Program-made: the position numbers and the translations under genes | The notes under the pieces: generated by a model | Told to the model about the DNA's origin: nothing | Database searches by the model: none | The model's input: the letters and a program-made list of their open reading frames with translations, nothing else | Assembly: GCA_007136055.1 (NCBI GenBank) | Contig: SLHT01000002.1 | Span: 1-5,411, forward strand | Reading direction: 5' to 3' | Origin: Syntrophomonadaceae bacterium | GTDB lineage: Bacteria; Bacillota; Dethiobacteria; DTU022 | DNA: 5,411 nt | Shown here: positions 1 to 5,411 of the stretch, one piece after another | How positions within the stretch are numbered: position 1 is the first letter of the stretch | How the letters are laid out: every line of letters begins with the position of its first letter

Positions 1-19
1 AAAAAAAGACAAAATTTAA

Positions 20-47
20 TTACCTGTAGAAGTTTGAAATGTATTAT
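20..47 (+). promoter_or_regulatory. weak sigma-A promoter candidate for the Zn-ribbon/wHTH gene
   Basis: A -10-like hexamer TATTAT (42-47, five of six matches to TATAAT) lies 16 bases after a poor -35-like hexamer TTACCT (20-25). Transcription would begin near 54, about 20 bases before the start codon. The -35 match is weak and the region is AT-rich, so this could be chance. The window begins just upstream, so another promoter may lie outside it. Confidence 0.3.
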
Positions 48-63
48 TTCGCTAACCAAAAGC

Positions 64-70
64 AAGGAGG
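64..70 (+). promoter_or_regulatory. ribosome binding site fixing the start of the Zn-ribbon/wHTH gene
   Basis: AAGGAGG is a full-strength Shine-Dalgarno sequence. It sits 5 bases before ATG 76 and 8 bases before the adjacent in-frame ATG 79. It therefore rules against the longer open frame from ATG 34, which has no such site and would add 14 residues unrelated to the zinc module. Confidence 0.8.
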
Positions 71-75
71 TTTTT

Positions 76-456
76 ATGATGGCTACAAAGTGCGCAAGGT
101 GTAAAGAAATAATAAGCGGCGATGATGTTTACCGGCATCGCGACGAGAATCTTTGCGAAGATTGCTTTATGGGAGCGATGCAGGCCCCGAAAACCTGCGA
201 TGTGGCCGCTACTCAGTTGGCCAAAAAACATCGCCGGGCTTCGGGTCAGAGCGGCACCGAAGGGCTGCTTGTGATTCAAAAAAAGATTCACGACTACATC
301 AAAGAAAACGGTAAAGTCACCCGGCAGCAGGTTATGGAGGAGCTAAATATACCGGACTGGGAACTTGAAAAACAGATTGCGGTGCTGAGGCACTGCGAAC
401 TGGTGAAAGGCAAAAAGGAAGGGGATCAAGTTTACCTGGTCCTTTTTAATGATTAA
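76..456 (+). CDS. small Zn-ribbon (LIM-like) / winged-helix protein, putative regulator
   Basis: This 126-residue protein has two parts. Residues 6-30 hold paired cysteines C6-x2-C9 and C27-x2-C30, the spacing of a LIM-like or zinc-ribbon metal site. A basic linker with the motif PKTCD (38-42) follows. Residues 62-124 look like a winged helix: helix 65-78, the helix-turn-helix-like GKVTRQQVMEEL (79-90), a likely recognition helix 93-107, and a wing ending VYLVLF. It resembles short zinc-module/wHTH proteins that I recall from Clostridia and Deltaproteobacteria, whose role I do not know. DNA binding is inferred. The start is set by AAGGAGG at 64-70; ATG 79 is an equally good start and the frame also extends back to ATG 34. 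The stop overlaps the 3' end of the convergent MFS gene by 11 bases, and no terminator is visible at the junction. Confidence 0.8.
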   Translation: MMATKCARCKEIISGDDVYRHRDENLCEDCFMGAMQAPKTCDVAATQLAKKHRRASGQSGTEGLLVIQKKIHDYIKENGKVTRQQVMEELNIPDWELEKQIAVLRHCELVKGKKEGDQVYLVLFND

Positions 457-1687
457 TATCGTTATCAATTAAATAAGCGCTCAATTTTCTAAGGGGCAGG
501 ACAGCGATAATGGTTACAATCCCGGCTGCAAGGAAAGCGCTGCCTAAACCCGGCCCCTGTGCCGCCAGGCCAAAAGCCATGGCGCCCAGGGCAAAAAAGA
601 TATCGATTGAATTTTCCTGAAGGCTGATCGTGGTGGTCCGCAGATGGGGCCGGCTGATTTCGATCAGCCAGGCTGCAAAAACCAGTGAACTGCCCTGGAT
701 ACCGATACCCAGGATGACAGCACAAACGATAACCAGTCCCGGCCAGACGGGCAGGCAGTAAAATAGGGCTGCCCCGATCCCTAATATAATCATCATTGGC
801 CAGGCAACCTGCTGACGGCCGAAACGGTCGGAGAGGGCTCCAACCCCCAGGCAGGCAGTTATCCCCGCTGTCCCGAAAGCGACAAAAAAGTAAGCCGCTT
901 CCATTTCCGGGGCTGCTTCTTCAATGTGTACTGCAGCAAAAGAGACTACTGCGCTGTAAGTGAAGGCGAACAGGGCAATACCGCCGATTATGGGGTATAT
1001 TTGTTTTACGGTGAGCGCTTCTAATACCTGTCTCAGGGAGCTTGTTTTTTTCGCTGCCCGAACCGGGTTTGCAGGTGTCCTGACTGCAGCCAGCAGGGCC
1101 AGGGTCAGTAAACTGGTCAAGCCGCTGACCACAAACCAGCTGTAATAACCAAGGCTTCCGATAATCAAAAGAGCGATAGAAGGCCCGGCCAGCAAACCGA
1201 CATTAAAAAATATGCGCAGAGCACCCAGGTAAGTTCCAATACGACCCGGCGGCGCCATTTCTGCTGTCAGGGTATACATTCCGGGTAGGAAGACAGCCAG
1301 GCCAAGGGATTGGTAGATCCGCGCCGCCATCAGCAGGCTGTAAGAAGGGCTTAAAAGCAGCAGCAGCGGGGCGGTGGCAAAAGTAAAGGCGCCCAGCAGC
1401 ATCAGCGGTTTAGCGCCTCTGTCATCCATTACCGGGCCCAAATAAAAACGGATTAGCACGGCGGTAACTCCGAATACAGTGTTCTGCAAACCGGCCTGAA
1501 ACGGGCTGCTGCCGATGGTCAGGCTATAGGACGGGAATACCGCTACAGCAGCAAACAGGTTGGCCATAAAGAAGAATACTGAGCCGAAAAAGAAAAACCA
1601 GGTTAACCATCCCGCAGTAAAGTTGTTATCGCCGGTTGTTGCAGTTCGGTGGATAGGCAATTTTAAGTCATTTCCTTTTCTTATCAT
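446..1687 (-). CDS. MFS transporter, 12 transmembrane segments, substrate unknown
   Basis: This 413-residue membrane protein has the length and hydrophobic pattern of a 12-helix major facilitator superfamily carrier. I place helices near residues 29-51, 65-87, 95-113, 117-140, 150-177, 181-203, 230-252, 265-285, 295-312, 315-338, 355-378 and 380-399. Motif A is recognisable in the loop 2-3 region (residues 80-96, R-x3-GPVMDDRGAK) and again at loop 8-9 (GALSDRFGRQ, 283-292). A central loop of about 25 residues (204-228) separates the halves. It probably works as a proton-coupled permease or exporter in the cytoplasmic membrane; the sequence does not reveal the substrate. Its ATG overlaps the stop of the upstream DUF3786 gene as ATGA, and no Shine-Dalgarno is visible, which suggests translational coupling. 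Divergence from a diaminopimelate operon makes amino-acid transport conceivable, but that is speculation. Confidence 0.9.
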   Translation of the reverse strand: MIRKGNDLKLPIHRTATTGDNNFTAGWLTWFFFFGSVFFFMANLFAAVAVFPSYSLTIGSSPFQAGLQNTVFGVTAVLIRFYLGPVMDDRGAKPLMLLGAFTFATAPLLLLLSPSYSLLMAARIYQSLGLAVFLPGMYTLTAEMAPPGRIGTYLGALRIFFNVGLLAGPSIALLIIGSLGYYSWFVVSGLTSLLTLALLAAVRTPANPVRAAKKTSSLRQVLEALTVKQIYPIIGGIALFAFTYSAVVSFAAVHIEEAAPEMEAAYFFVAFGTAGITACLGVGALSDRFGRQQVAWPMMIILGIGAALFYCLPVWPGLVIVCAVILGIGIQGSSLVFAAWLIEISRPHLRTTTISLQENSIDIFFALGAMAFGLAAQGPGLGSAFLAAGIVTIIAVLPLRKLSAYLIDNDINH

Positions 1688-2352
1688 GAGATTAGCCGGT
1701 CGGCCAGTTTTTTGCCTGCAACTGCAGCCACATCAGCGGCTACGTAGTGGTGGGCCGTAGCGTCAAAAAGAATGGTAGCCCAGGCGCCCTTTGTGCCGGC
1801 CGGCAGGCGGTAGCAGAGGCATAAAGGCAGGCGGGGCAGGACCCGCCACTCAAAGGCCAGATCGGCCAGGTTAGGTAAAGACCATCCCCCGCTTTCCAGG
1901 CAGCTCTTCCTCAGGCCCTCGCTATTGTTCCCCCAGTATTCAGCGAGCATATCGCCACTGTAACCCTGGAAAGCCTGCTGATAAAATAACCCCCCGATTT
2001 CGCTTAAATTTACCCAGCGGCCGGCAAGAGGGTGGCCGTCAGCACGGTCAAGATAATGCAGCCAGAGGGTTTCTGTTTGCAGTGAAGCAGGCTGCCCGCT
2101 GCTGTCAGTGACCGCAAGAGAGGGCCAGCTGACACGGTACTCTCCGGCAAAATGGGCGCCTCCAAGCATGAAGCTGCCATCTGTTTGTTTGTCGATGCTC
2201 ATCGCCGCCAGGCGGGCCAGTTCCCGGGGATCCCGCCTCATTAGACTTTCCCTGTATTGAGCACAGCGCTCTTGAAGGGAACGGCGCCTTTTTTCTTCAT
2301 TGACCGCTTCATTTAATTCAGGCGGCCGGTTGCCTGGCTTGCCGGATTCCAT
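1684..2352 (-). CDS. DUF3786 domain-containing protein
   Basis: A 222-residue soluble protein with no signal peptide or membrane segment. After a charged N-terminus (1-45) it follows the DUF3786 pattern: an early LARLAA segment (45-50), a strand-rich part with FAGEYRVSWP (68-77), ETLWLHYL (94-101), a G-W-V-NLSEIGGLFYQQAF segment (111-128), and a C-terminal LPRLPLCLCYR...ILFDATAHHYV stretch (172-204). The family assignment rests on my recognition of this pattern. The family's function is unknown to me, and it occurs mainly in anaerobes. Unlike family members that I recall carrying an iron-sulfur domain, this one has only three cysteines (30, 151, 179) and no cluster motif. The ATG is preceded by GGTGG (2360-2364) at 7 bases, and a near-consensus promoter lies just upstream. 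It is first in an operon with the MFS gene. Confidence 0.8.
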   Translation of the reverse strand: MESGKPGNRPPELNEAVNEEKRRRSLQERCAQYRESLMRRDPRELARLAAMSIDKQTDGSFMLGGAHFAGEYRVSWPSLAVTDSSGQPASLQTETLWLHYLDRADGHPLAGRWVNLSEIGGLFYQQAFQGYSGDMLAEYWGNNSEGLRKSCLESGGWSLPNLADLAFEWRVLPRLPLCLCYRLPAGTKGAWATILFDATAHHYVAADVAAVAGKKLADRLIS

Positions 2353-2384
2353 TGTTACACCACCATTTATTAATAACTCCGGTA

Positions 2385-2414
2385 ATTATAGCGATTATTC
2401 CCGGGGCAAGTCAA
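2385..2414 (-). promoter_or_regulatory. sigma-A promoter for the DUF3786-MFS operon
   Basis: Read on the minus strand, TTGACT (2414-2409) is followed after 18 bases by a perfect TATAAT (2390-2385). Transcription should start near 2378, giving a leader of about 25 bases before ATG 2352. This is the best promoter match in the window. Confidence 0.75.
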
Positions 2415-2432
2415 GTAAACTGCCTGACAGCA

Positions 2433-2460
2433 TTAATGTTTGCTTCGCAGTTGCTATTAA
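2433..2460 (+). promoter_or_regulatory. weak extended -10 promoter candidate for the dap operon
   Basis: TATTAA (2455-2460) is preceded by TGC, an extended -10 pattern. The hexamer 16 bases upstream, TTAATG (2433-2438), matches the -35 consensus poorly. Transcription would begin near 2467, leaving a leader of roughly 70 bases. That is too short for a lysine riboswitch, and I see no T-box sequence. The dapBAL operon should have a promoter in this 184-base gap, but this choice is uncertain. Confidence 0.3.
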
Positions 2461-2472
2461 TTCAGGGTTTAG

Positions 2473-2487
2473 GAAGGAAGAGCCTTC
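2473..2487 (+). other. small hairpin in the dapB leader
   Basis: GAAGG (2473-2477) and CCTTC (2483-2487) can pair as a 5-bp stem with a 5-base loop. It is followed by AAATT and has no T tract, so it is not a terminator. It lies about 35 bases before the dapB ribosome binding site and may have no function. Confidence 0.3.
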
Positions 2488-2536
2488 AAATTGGAGAATA
2501 TATTTTGCAGAGAGATAAAAAAGGAGTTGAGAAATA

Positions 2537-3310
2537 GTGCGCATCGGTATTTCCGGTTACGGGCAGATGGGAAGAATAATCCGTCAGAAGGCCCTGGCTA
2601 AAGGTTTTGAGGTTCCCGAGGTAATAGACCCACACGGCGCAGCCGCAGAAGTAACGGCGCGGGAAATTGCTTCCATATCAGGGCCGCTTGATGTTATAAT
2701 AGATTTTACCCATCCTCAAGCAGTGGTTGACAATATCGAGCGCTGCGGGCAGTTGAAATTACCGGCTGTTATTGGCACAACAGGCTGGTATGATCAAATG
2801 GACCGGGTGGCTGCTATTGTTGAAAAAACCGACATTGGTCTAATCTGGTCGGGAAACTTTTCCCTGGGAGTAAACCTGCTCTTCCAACTGGTTGAAACTG
2901 CCAGTCTGATTATGAATCGTTTCCCACAGTACGATGCCGCTGTTCACGAGTATCACCATCGGCACAAGGCTGACAGTCCTTCAGGGACAGCGCAGATGCT
3001 TGGCGAAATAATAATTGAGAAACTGGACAGGAAGAAAGCAGTTGTCCACGAGTTAAAGGGCCGCAGAATTGAAGAACATGAACTGCATCTTTCGTCGACC
3101 AGGGGCGGTTCAATTCCCGGTACCCACCAGGTCATCTTTGACAGCGATGTCGATGATATTATATTAGAACACAGGGCGAGAAGCCGTGAAGGTTTTGCCG
3201 AAGGGGCCCTGGTCGCAGCACAGTGGATTTGTGGCAGAAAAGGCCTCTTTAGTATAAATGAAATGATGAAATCAGTAATCGGAGGCGCAGACTATCGAGA
3301 ATATTTTTAG
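2537..3310 (+). CDS. dapB: 4-hydroxy-tetrahydrodipicolinate reductase
   Basis: This cytoplasmic enzyme reduces the DapA product to tetrahydrodipicolinate with NAD(P)H, a step towards diaminopimelate and lysine. The 257-residue protein is a little shorter than the E. coli enzyme (273). It shows the dinucleotide-binding glycine motif GYGQMG (7-12), an acidic residue D31 near the end of the second strand (compatible with NADH use), the GTTGW loop (80-84), SGNFSLGVN (105-113) and the catalytic signature EYHHRHKADSPSGTA (138-152). In the last, H140 and K144 match E. coli H159 and K163. GGSIPGTH (190-197) is also conserved. The start is GTG, with AAGGAG at 2521-2526 ending 10 bases upstream; it coincides with the conserved N-terminus. 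It is first in the operon, and its 3' end overlaps the 5' end of dapA. Confidence 0.96.
   Translation: MRIGISGYGQMGRIIRQKALAKGFEVPEVIDPHGAAAEVTAREIASISGPLDVIIDFTHPQAVVDNIERCGQLKLPAVIGTTGWYDQMDRVAAIVEKTDIGLIWSGNFSLGVNLLFQLVETASLIMNRFPQYDAAVHEYHHRHKADSPSGTAQMLGEIIIEKLDRKKAVVHELKGRRIEEHELHLSSTRGGSIPGTHQVIFDSDVDDIILEHRARSREGFAEGALVAAQWICGRKGLFSINEMMKSVIGGADYREYF
3281..3285 (+). promoter_or_regulatory. ribosome binding site for dapA, inside the end of dapB
   Basis: GGAGG lies within the dapB coding sequence, 8 bases before ATC 3294 and 17 bases before ATT 3303. No other purine-rich site of this strength precedes the conserved dapA N-terminus. The spacing therefore favours ATC 3294 as start. In dapB the same bases encode part of an Ile-Gly-Gly stretch, so a chance match cannot be excluded. 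Confidence 0.55.
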
Positions 3311-4196
3311 GGGAGTCCATACAGCATTAATTACACCCTTCACTTCGACGGGAGCAGTGGACATTAGATCATTTAAGTATTTAGTGGAGCATCAAATTGA
3401 ATCAGGCATCGACGGTCTTGTCCCCTGCGGCACGACAGGTGAAAGTTCAACGCTAACTCATGAAGAACATGATCGGGTTATCGCCCTGACCGTGGAGTAT
3501 GCCGATGGGCGTGTTCCTGTAATTGCCGGCACGGGCAGTAATGCTACTTCTGAAGCGATTCAGCTTTCTCAGCACGCCGAACATTCGGGGGTGGATGCAG
3601 TGCTTTTAGTAAACCCCTATTATGTAAAACCGACCCAGAAAGGTCTTTACCTGCATTTTAAAGCAGTTGCCGAATCGGTATCGATACCCTGTATTGTCTA
3701 TAATATTGAAAACCGCTGCGGTGTAAACCTGGAAAATGAAACCCTGCACCGCCTGATGAGCGACAATAAGAATATTGTCGGGGTAAAAGAAGCCTCAGGG
3801 AGTTTAGCGCAGATGAAGAACCTGATCGAACTGCGTCACCGGGAGTTTGTGGTCCTTTGTGGTGATGATAACATGACAGTTGACCTGATCGAAGCAGGTG
3901 GAAACGGAGTGGTTTCTGTAGCAGCCAACCTGATTCCGCGCCAGATGAAAGAAATGGTTCGCAGTGCGATTGATGGCAAGATTAAGCAGGCCAGGGAACT
4001 CGAAGAGCGCCTGATGCCCTTTTTCAAGGCCTGTTTTATAGAAACTAACCCCATTCCAATTAAAACAGCGATGGCTATAAAAAAATGGTGCCGGGAATCC
4101 TTCCGCCTGCCAATGTGTTCGCTCTCCAGTGAAGCACATTATGATGTGATCAGGAAAGCGATGGCTGATCTTGATATTCCTGAAGGCAATATTTAA
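3294..4196 (+). CDS. dapA: 4-hydroxy-tetrahydrodipicolinate synthase with a non-canonical start codon
   Basis: DapA condenses pyruvate with aspartate semialdehyde, the first committed step of diaminopimelate and lysine synthesis. It is a class I aldolase-type TIM barrel. Numbering from ATC 3294 (300 residues), I see the N-terminal strand FRGVHTALITPF (5-16), GTTGES (46-51), NPYY (107-110), Tyr136, Arg141, and the Schiff-base Lys165 in GVKEASG. The first in-frame ATG, GTG or TTG is GTG 3357, which would delete the conserved first strand. The in-frame stop at 3276 limits the start to ATC 3294, favoured by GGAGG at 8 bases, or ATT 3303. The ATT start puts T44, T45, Y107, Y133 and R138 at their E. 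coli numbers. The gene overlaps dapB by 17 (or 8) bases. The usual NVPxRT motif reads NIENRC here. DapA identity is supported by the dapB and dapL neighbours. Confidence 0.93.
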   Translation: MENIFRGVHTALITPFTSTGAVDIRSFKYLVEHQIESGIDGLVPCGTTGESSTLTHEEHDRVIALTVEYADGRVPVIAGTGSNATSEAIQLSQHAEHSGVDAVLLVNPYYVKPTQKGLYLHFKAVAESVSIPCIVYNIENRCGVNLENETLHRLMSDNKNIVGVKEASGSLAQMKNLIELRHREFVVLCGDDNMTVDLIEAGGNGVVSVAANLIPRQMKEMVRSAIDGKIKQARELEERLMPFFKACFIETNPIPIKTAMAIKKWCRESFRLPMCSLSSEAHYDVIRKAMADLDIPEGNI

Positions 4197-4227
4197 GTCT
4201 TTACTAATATTTGATGAGGAGTCAGTG

Positions 4228-5411
4228 ATGGCAAAAGTTAATATGCATTACCGGAAATTAAGCGCGGGCTACCTTTTCCCCGAAATAGGGCGCAGAATAA
4301 AAGTATTTCAGCAGGAAAACCCGAAGGTCAGGGTGCACCGACTGGGTATCGGCAATACCACAGAACCGCTTACTCCTTCAATAGTTACAGGCCTGCATGA
4401 CGCAGTGGATCGCCTGGCCGCGGTGGAAACTTATACCGGCTATGGAGATGAGCAGGGGGAAGAAGTTTTACGCGAGGCATTGTCCCGCTTCTACGGAAAA
4501 CGGGGAGTAATTTTCGACAGGGGTGAATTTTTTATCAGCGATGGGGCCAAGCCCGATGCGGGTAACATCCAGTCTATTTTTAGCACCGCCAACCTTGTCG
4601 CCTTCCAGGATCCCGCCTATCCGGTTTATGTTGACTCCAACGTCATGGCAGGACGTTCGGGTTCTTACAACAGCGAAAAGGGCGATTACAGCGGTTTTGT
4701 TTATATGGTCTGCAACAGCGAAAACGGTTTTATGCCCGAACCGCCGCAGGAGAAAGTCGATCTGCTTTATTTATGCAGTCCTAATAATCCTACAGGCGCT
4801 GTTGCCACCCATAAGGAGCTGCAGAAGTTTGTCGATTATGCCCGCGAGCAGCAGGCTGTAATTATTTTTGATGCTTCTTATGCTGAATTTATTTCCGATC
4901 CTGAGCTGCCCAGGTCTATTTATGAAATTGACGGGGCAAAAGAATGCACGATTGAAATAAACAGTTTTTCTAAATTCGCCGGATTTACCGGGGTACGACT
5001 CGGTTGGGCGATCGTACCTCAGGCCCTGATTTGTGAAGACAGTGAGCCCGGTGAACTGCACCGCTTATGGCTGCGCAGGCAGACTACATTTTTTAACGGT
5101 GCTTCAAACATTGCACAAAGTGGTGGGTTGGCGGTTCTATCCGAAGCAGGACAGAAGGAATGTGTCGCGCTGATTGGTTATTACATGGATAATGCCCGTA
5201 TTATCCGGGAGGGCCTACTTGACAAGGGGCTTACTGTTTACGGCGGGGTTAACGCCCCATATTTATGGCTTAAAGTTCCACATGGGCTGTCTTCCTGGCA
5301 GTTTTTTGACAGGTTGCTGCAAGAAGCGCAGGTTGTCGGAACACCGGGTTCAGGTTTCGGACCATCCGGGGAAGGTTATTTCCGCCTGAGCGCGTTTGGC
5401 CATCGTGAAGA
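4228..5411 (+). CDS. dapL: LL-diaminopimelate aminotransferase, 3' end cut by the window
   Basis: DapL is a PLP enzyme that transfers an amino group from glutamate to tetrahydrodipicolinate, giving LL-diaminopimelate in one step and bypassing the succinylase and acetylase branches. The 394 residues present closely follow the plant and chlamydial enzymes: YLFPEIGRR (15-23), LGIGNTTEP (39-47), GYGDEQG (71-77), SDGAK (104-108), CSPNNPTG (183-190) with PLP-binding N187, D215 and Y218, SFSKFAGFTGVRLGW with Schiff-base K249 (246-260), FNGAS, and near the end PGSGFGPSGEG. Family length is about 410, so only some 15 residues should be missing. ATG 4228 is preceded by GAGGAG (4216-4221) at 6 bases. 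It lies 31 bases after dapA with no terminator between, so it belongs to the same operon. Asn43 replaces the Asp of the usual GIGDTT motif. Confidence 0.95.
   Translation, partial: MAKVNMHYRKLSAGYLFPEIGRRIKVFQQENPKVRVHRLGIGNTTEPLTPSIVTGLHDAVDRLAAVETYTGYGDEQGEEVLREALSRFYGKRGVIFDRGEFFISDGAKPDAGNIQSIFSTANLVAFQDPAYPVYVDSNVMAGRSGSYNSEKGDYSGFVYMVCNSENGFMPEPPQEKVDLLYLCSPNNPTGAVATHKELQKFVDYAREQQAVIIFDASYAEFISDPELPRSIYEIDGAKECTIEINSFSKFAGFTGVRLGWAIVPQALICEDSEPGELHRLWLRRQTTFFNGASNIAQSGGLAVLSEAGQKECVALIGYYMDNARIIREGLLDKGLTVYGGVNAPYLWLKVPHGLSSWQFFDRLLQEAQVVGTPGSGFGPSGEGYFRLSAFGHRE

Noticed and set aside
34..75. Longer N-terminus for the Zn-ribbon/wHTH protein starting at ATG 34
   Set aside because: The strong AAGGAGG at 64-70 lies inside this extension and points to ATG 76 or 79. 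ATG 34 has no ribosome binding site.
2300..2518. A 72-codon + strand open frame across the DUF3786 start and the intergenic gap
   Set aside because: It lies partly antisense to the DUF3786 gene, has no ribosome binding site, and its product resembles no family I know.
2461..2536. Lysine riboswitch or T-box leader upstream of dapB
   Set aside because: The leader is too short for a lysine riboswitch, and no T-box AGGGTGG-like sequence or terminator hairpin is present.
2352..2537. A 61-codon + strand open frame from TTG 2352 ending at the dapB start, possibly a leader peptide
   Set aside because: It has a TTG start with no Shine-Dalgarno and overlaps the leftward promoter. Its terminal lysines come from the A-rich dapB ribosome binding site. 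It has no leader-type attenuator hairpin.
3357..3359. GTG as the dapA start codon
   Set aside because: It would remove the conserved first barrel strand (FRGVHTALITPF) that is encoded in frame just upstream, and no good Shine-Dalgarno lies at the right distance.
3804..4139. A 111-codon minus-strand open frame within dapA
   Set aside because: It is antisense to clearly conserved DapA coding sequence, with no ribosome binding site or recognisable product.
4523..4861. A 112-codon + strand open frame inside dapL
   Set aside because: It is a shadow in another frame; the dapL frame carries all the conserved PLP-enzyme motifs across this stretch.

Overview
The window looks like a chromosomal segment from an anaerobic Gram-positive-type bacterium, most likely a Clostridia-like member of the Bacillota. 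This rests on strong purine-rich Shine-Dalgarno sites, the use of LL-diaminopimelate aminotransferase (DapL), a DUF3786 protein (a family I associate with anaerobes) and a small Zn-ribbon/winged-helix protein. Genus cannot be decided from the sequence. Five genes are complete and a sixth runs off the right edge. I see no mobile element, CRISPR array, tRNA or rRNA, and no gene-free stretch longer than about 185 bases.

Left part (1-456, + strand): a short leader with a weak promoter candidate and a strong ribosome binding site precedes a 126-residue protein. It pairs a CxxC...CxxC zinc-binding module with a C-terminal winged-helix-like region and is a probable regulator. Its stop overlaps by 11 bases the end of the oppositely oriented gene to its right.

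Middle part (446-2352, - strand): a two-gene operon read right to left, DUF3786 protein then a 12-helix MFS transporter. The two genes share an ATGA stop/start overlap and the transporter has no Shine-Dalgarno of its own, so it is probably translationally coupled. A near-consensus sigma-A promoter (TTGACT, 18 bases, TATAAT) lies just upstream.

Right part (2537-5411, + strand): a dapB-dapA-dapL operon for diaminopimelate/lysine biosynthesis. DapA makes 4-hydroxytetrahydrodipicolinate from pyruvate and aspartate semialdehyde, DapB reduces it to tetrahydrodipicolinate, and DapL transaminates that directly to LL-diaminopimelate. The epimerase dapF, aspartokinase and aspartate-semialdehyde dehydrogenase are not in the window. 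The operon and the DUF3786/MFS operon are divergent and share a 184-base intergenic region.

The most notable observation is that dapA has no ATG, GTG or TTG codon at the place its conserved N-terminus requires. It must begin at ATC (3294) or ATT (3303), or the sequence has an error there. Otherwise the window is mostly ordinary metabolism, and I find no convincing new system.
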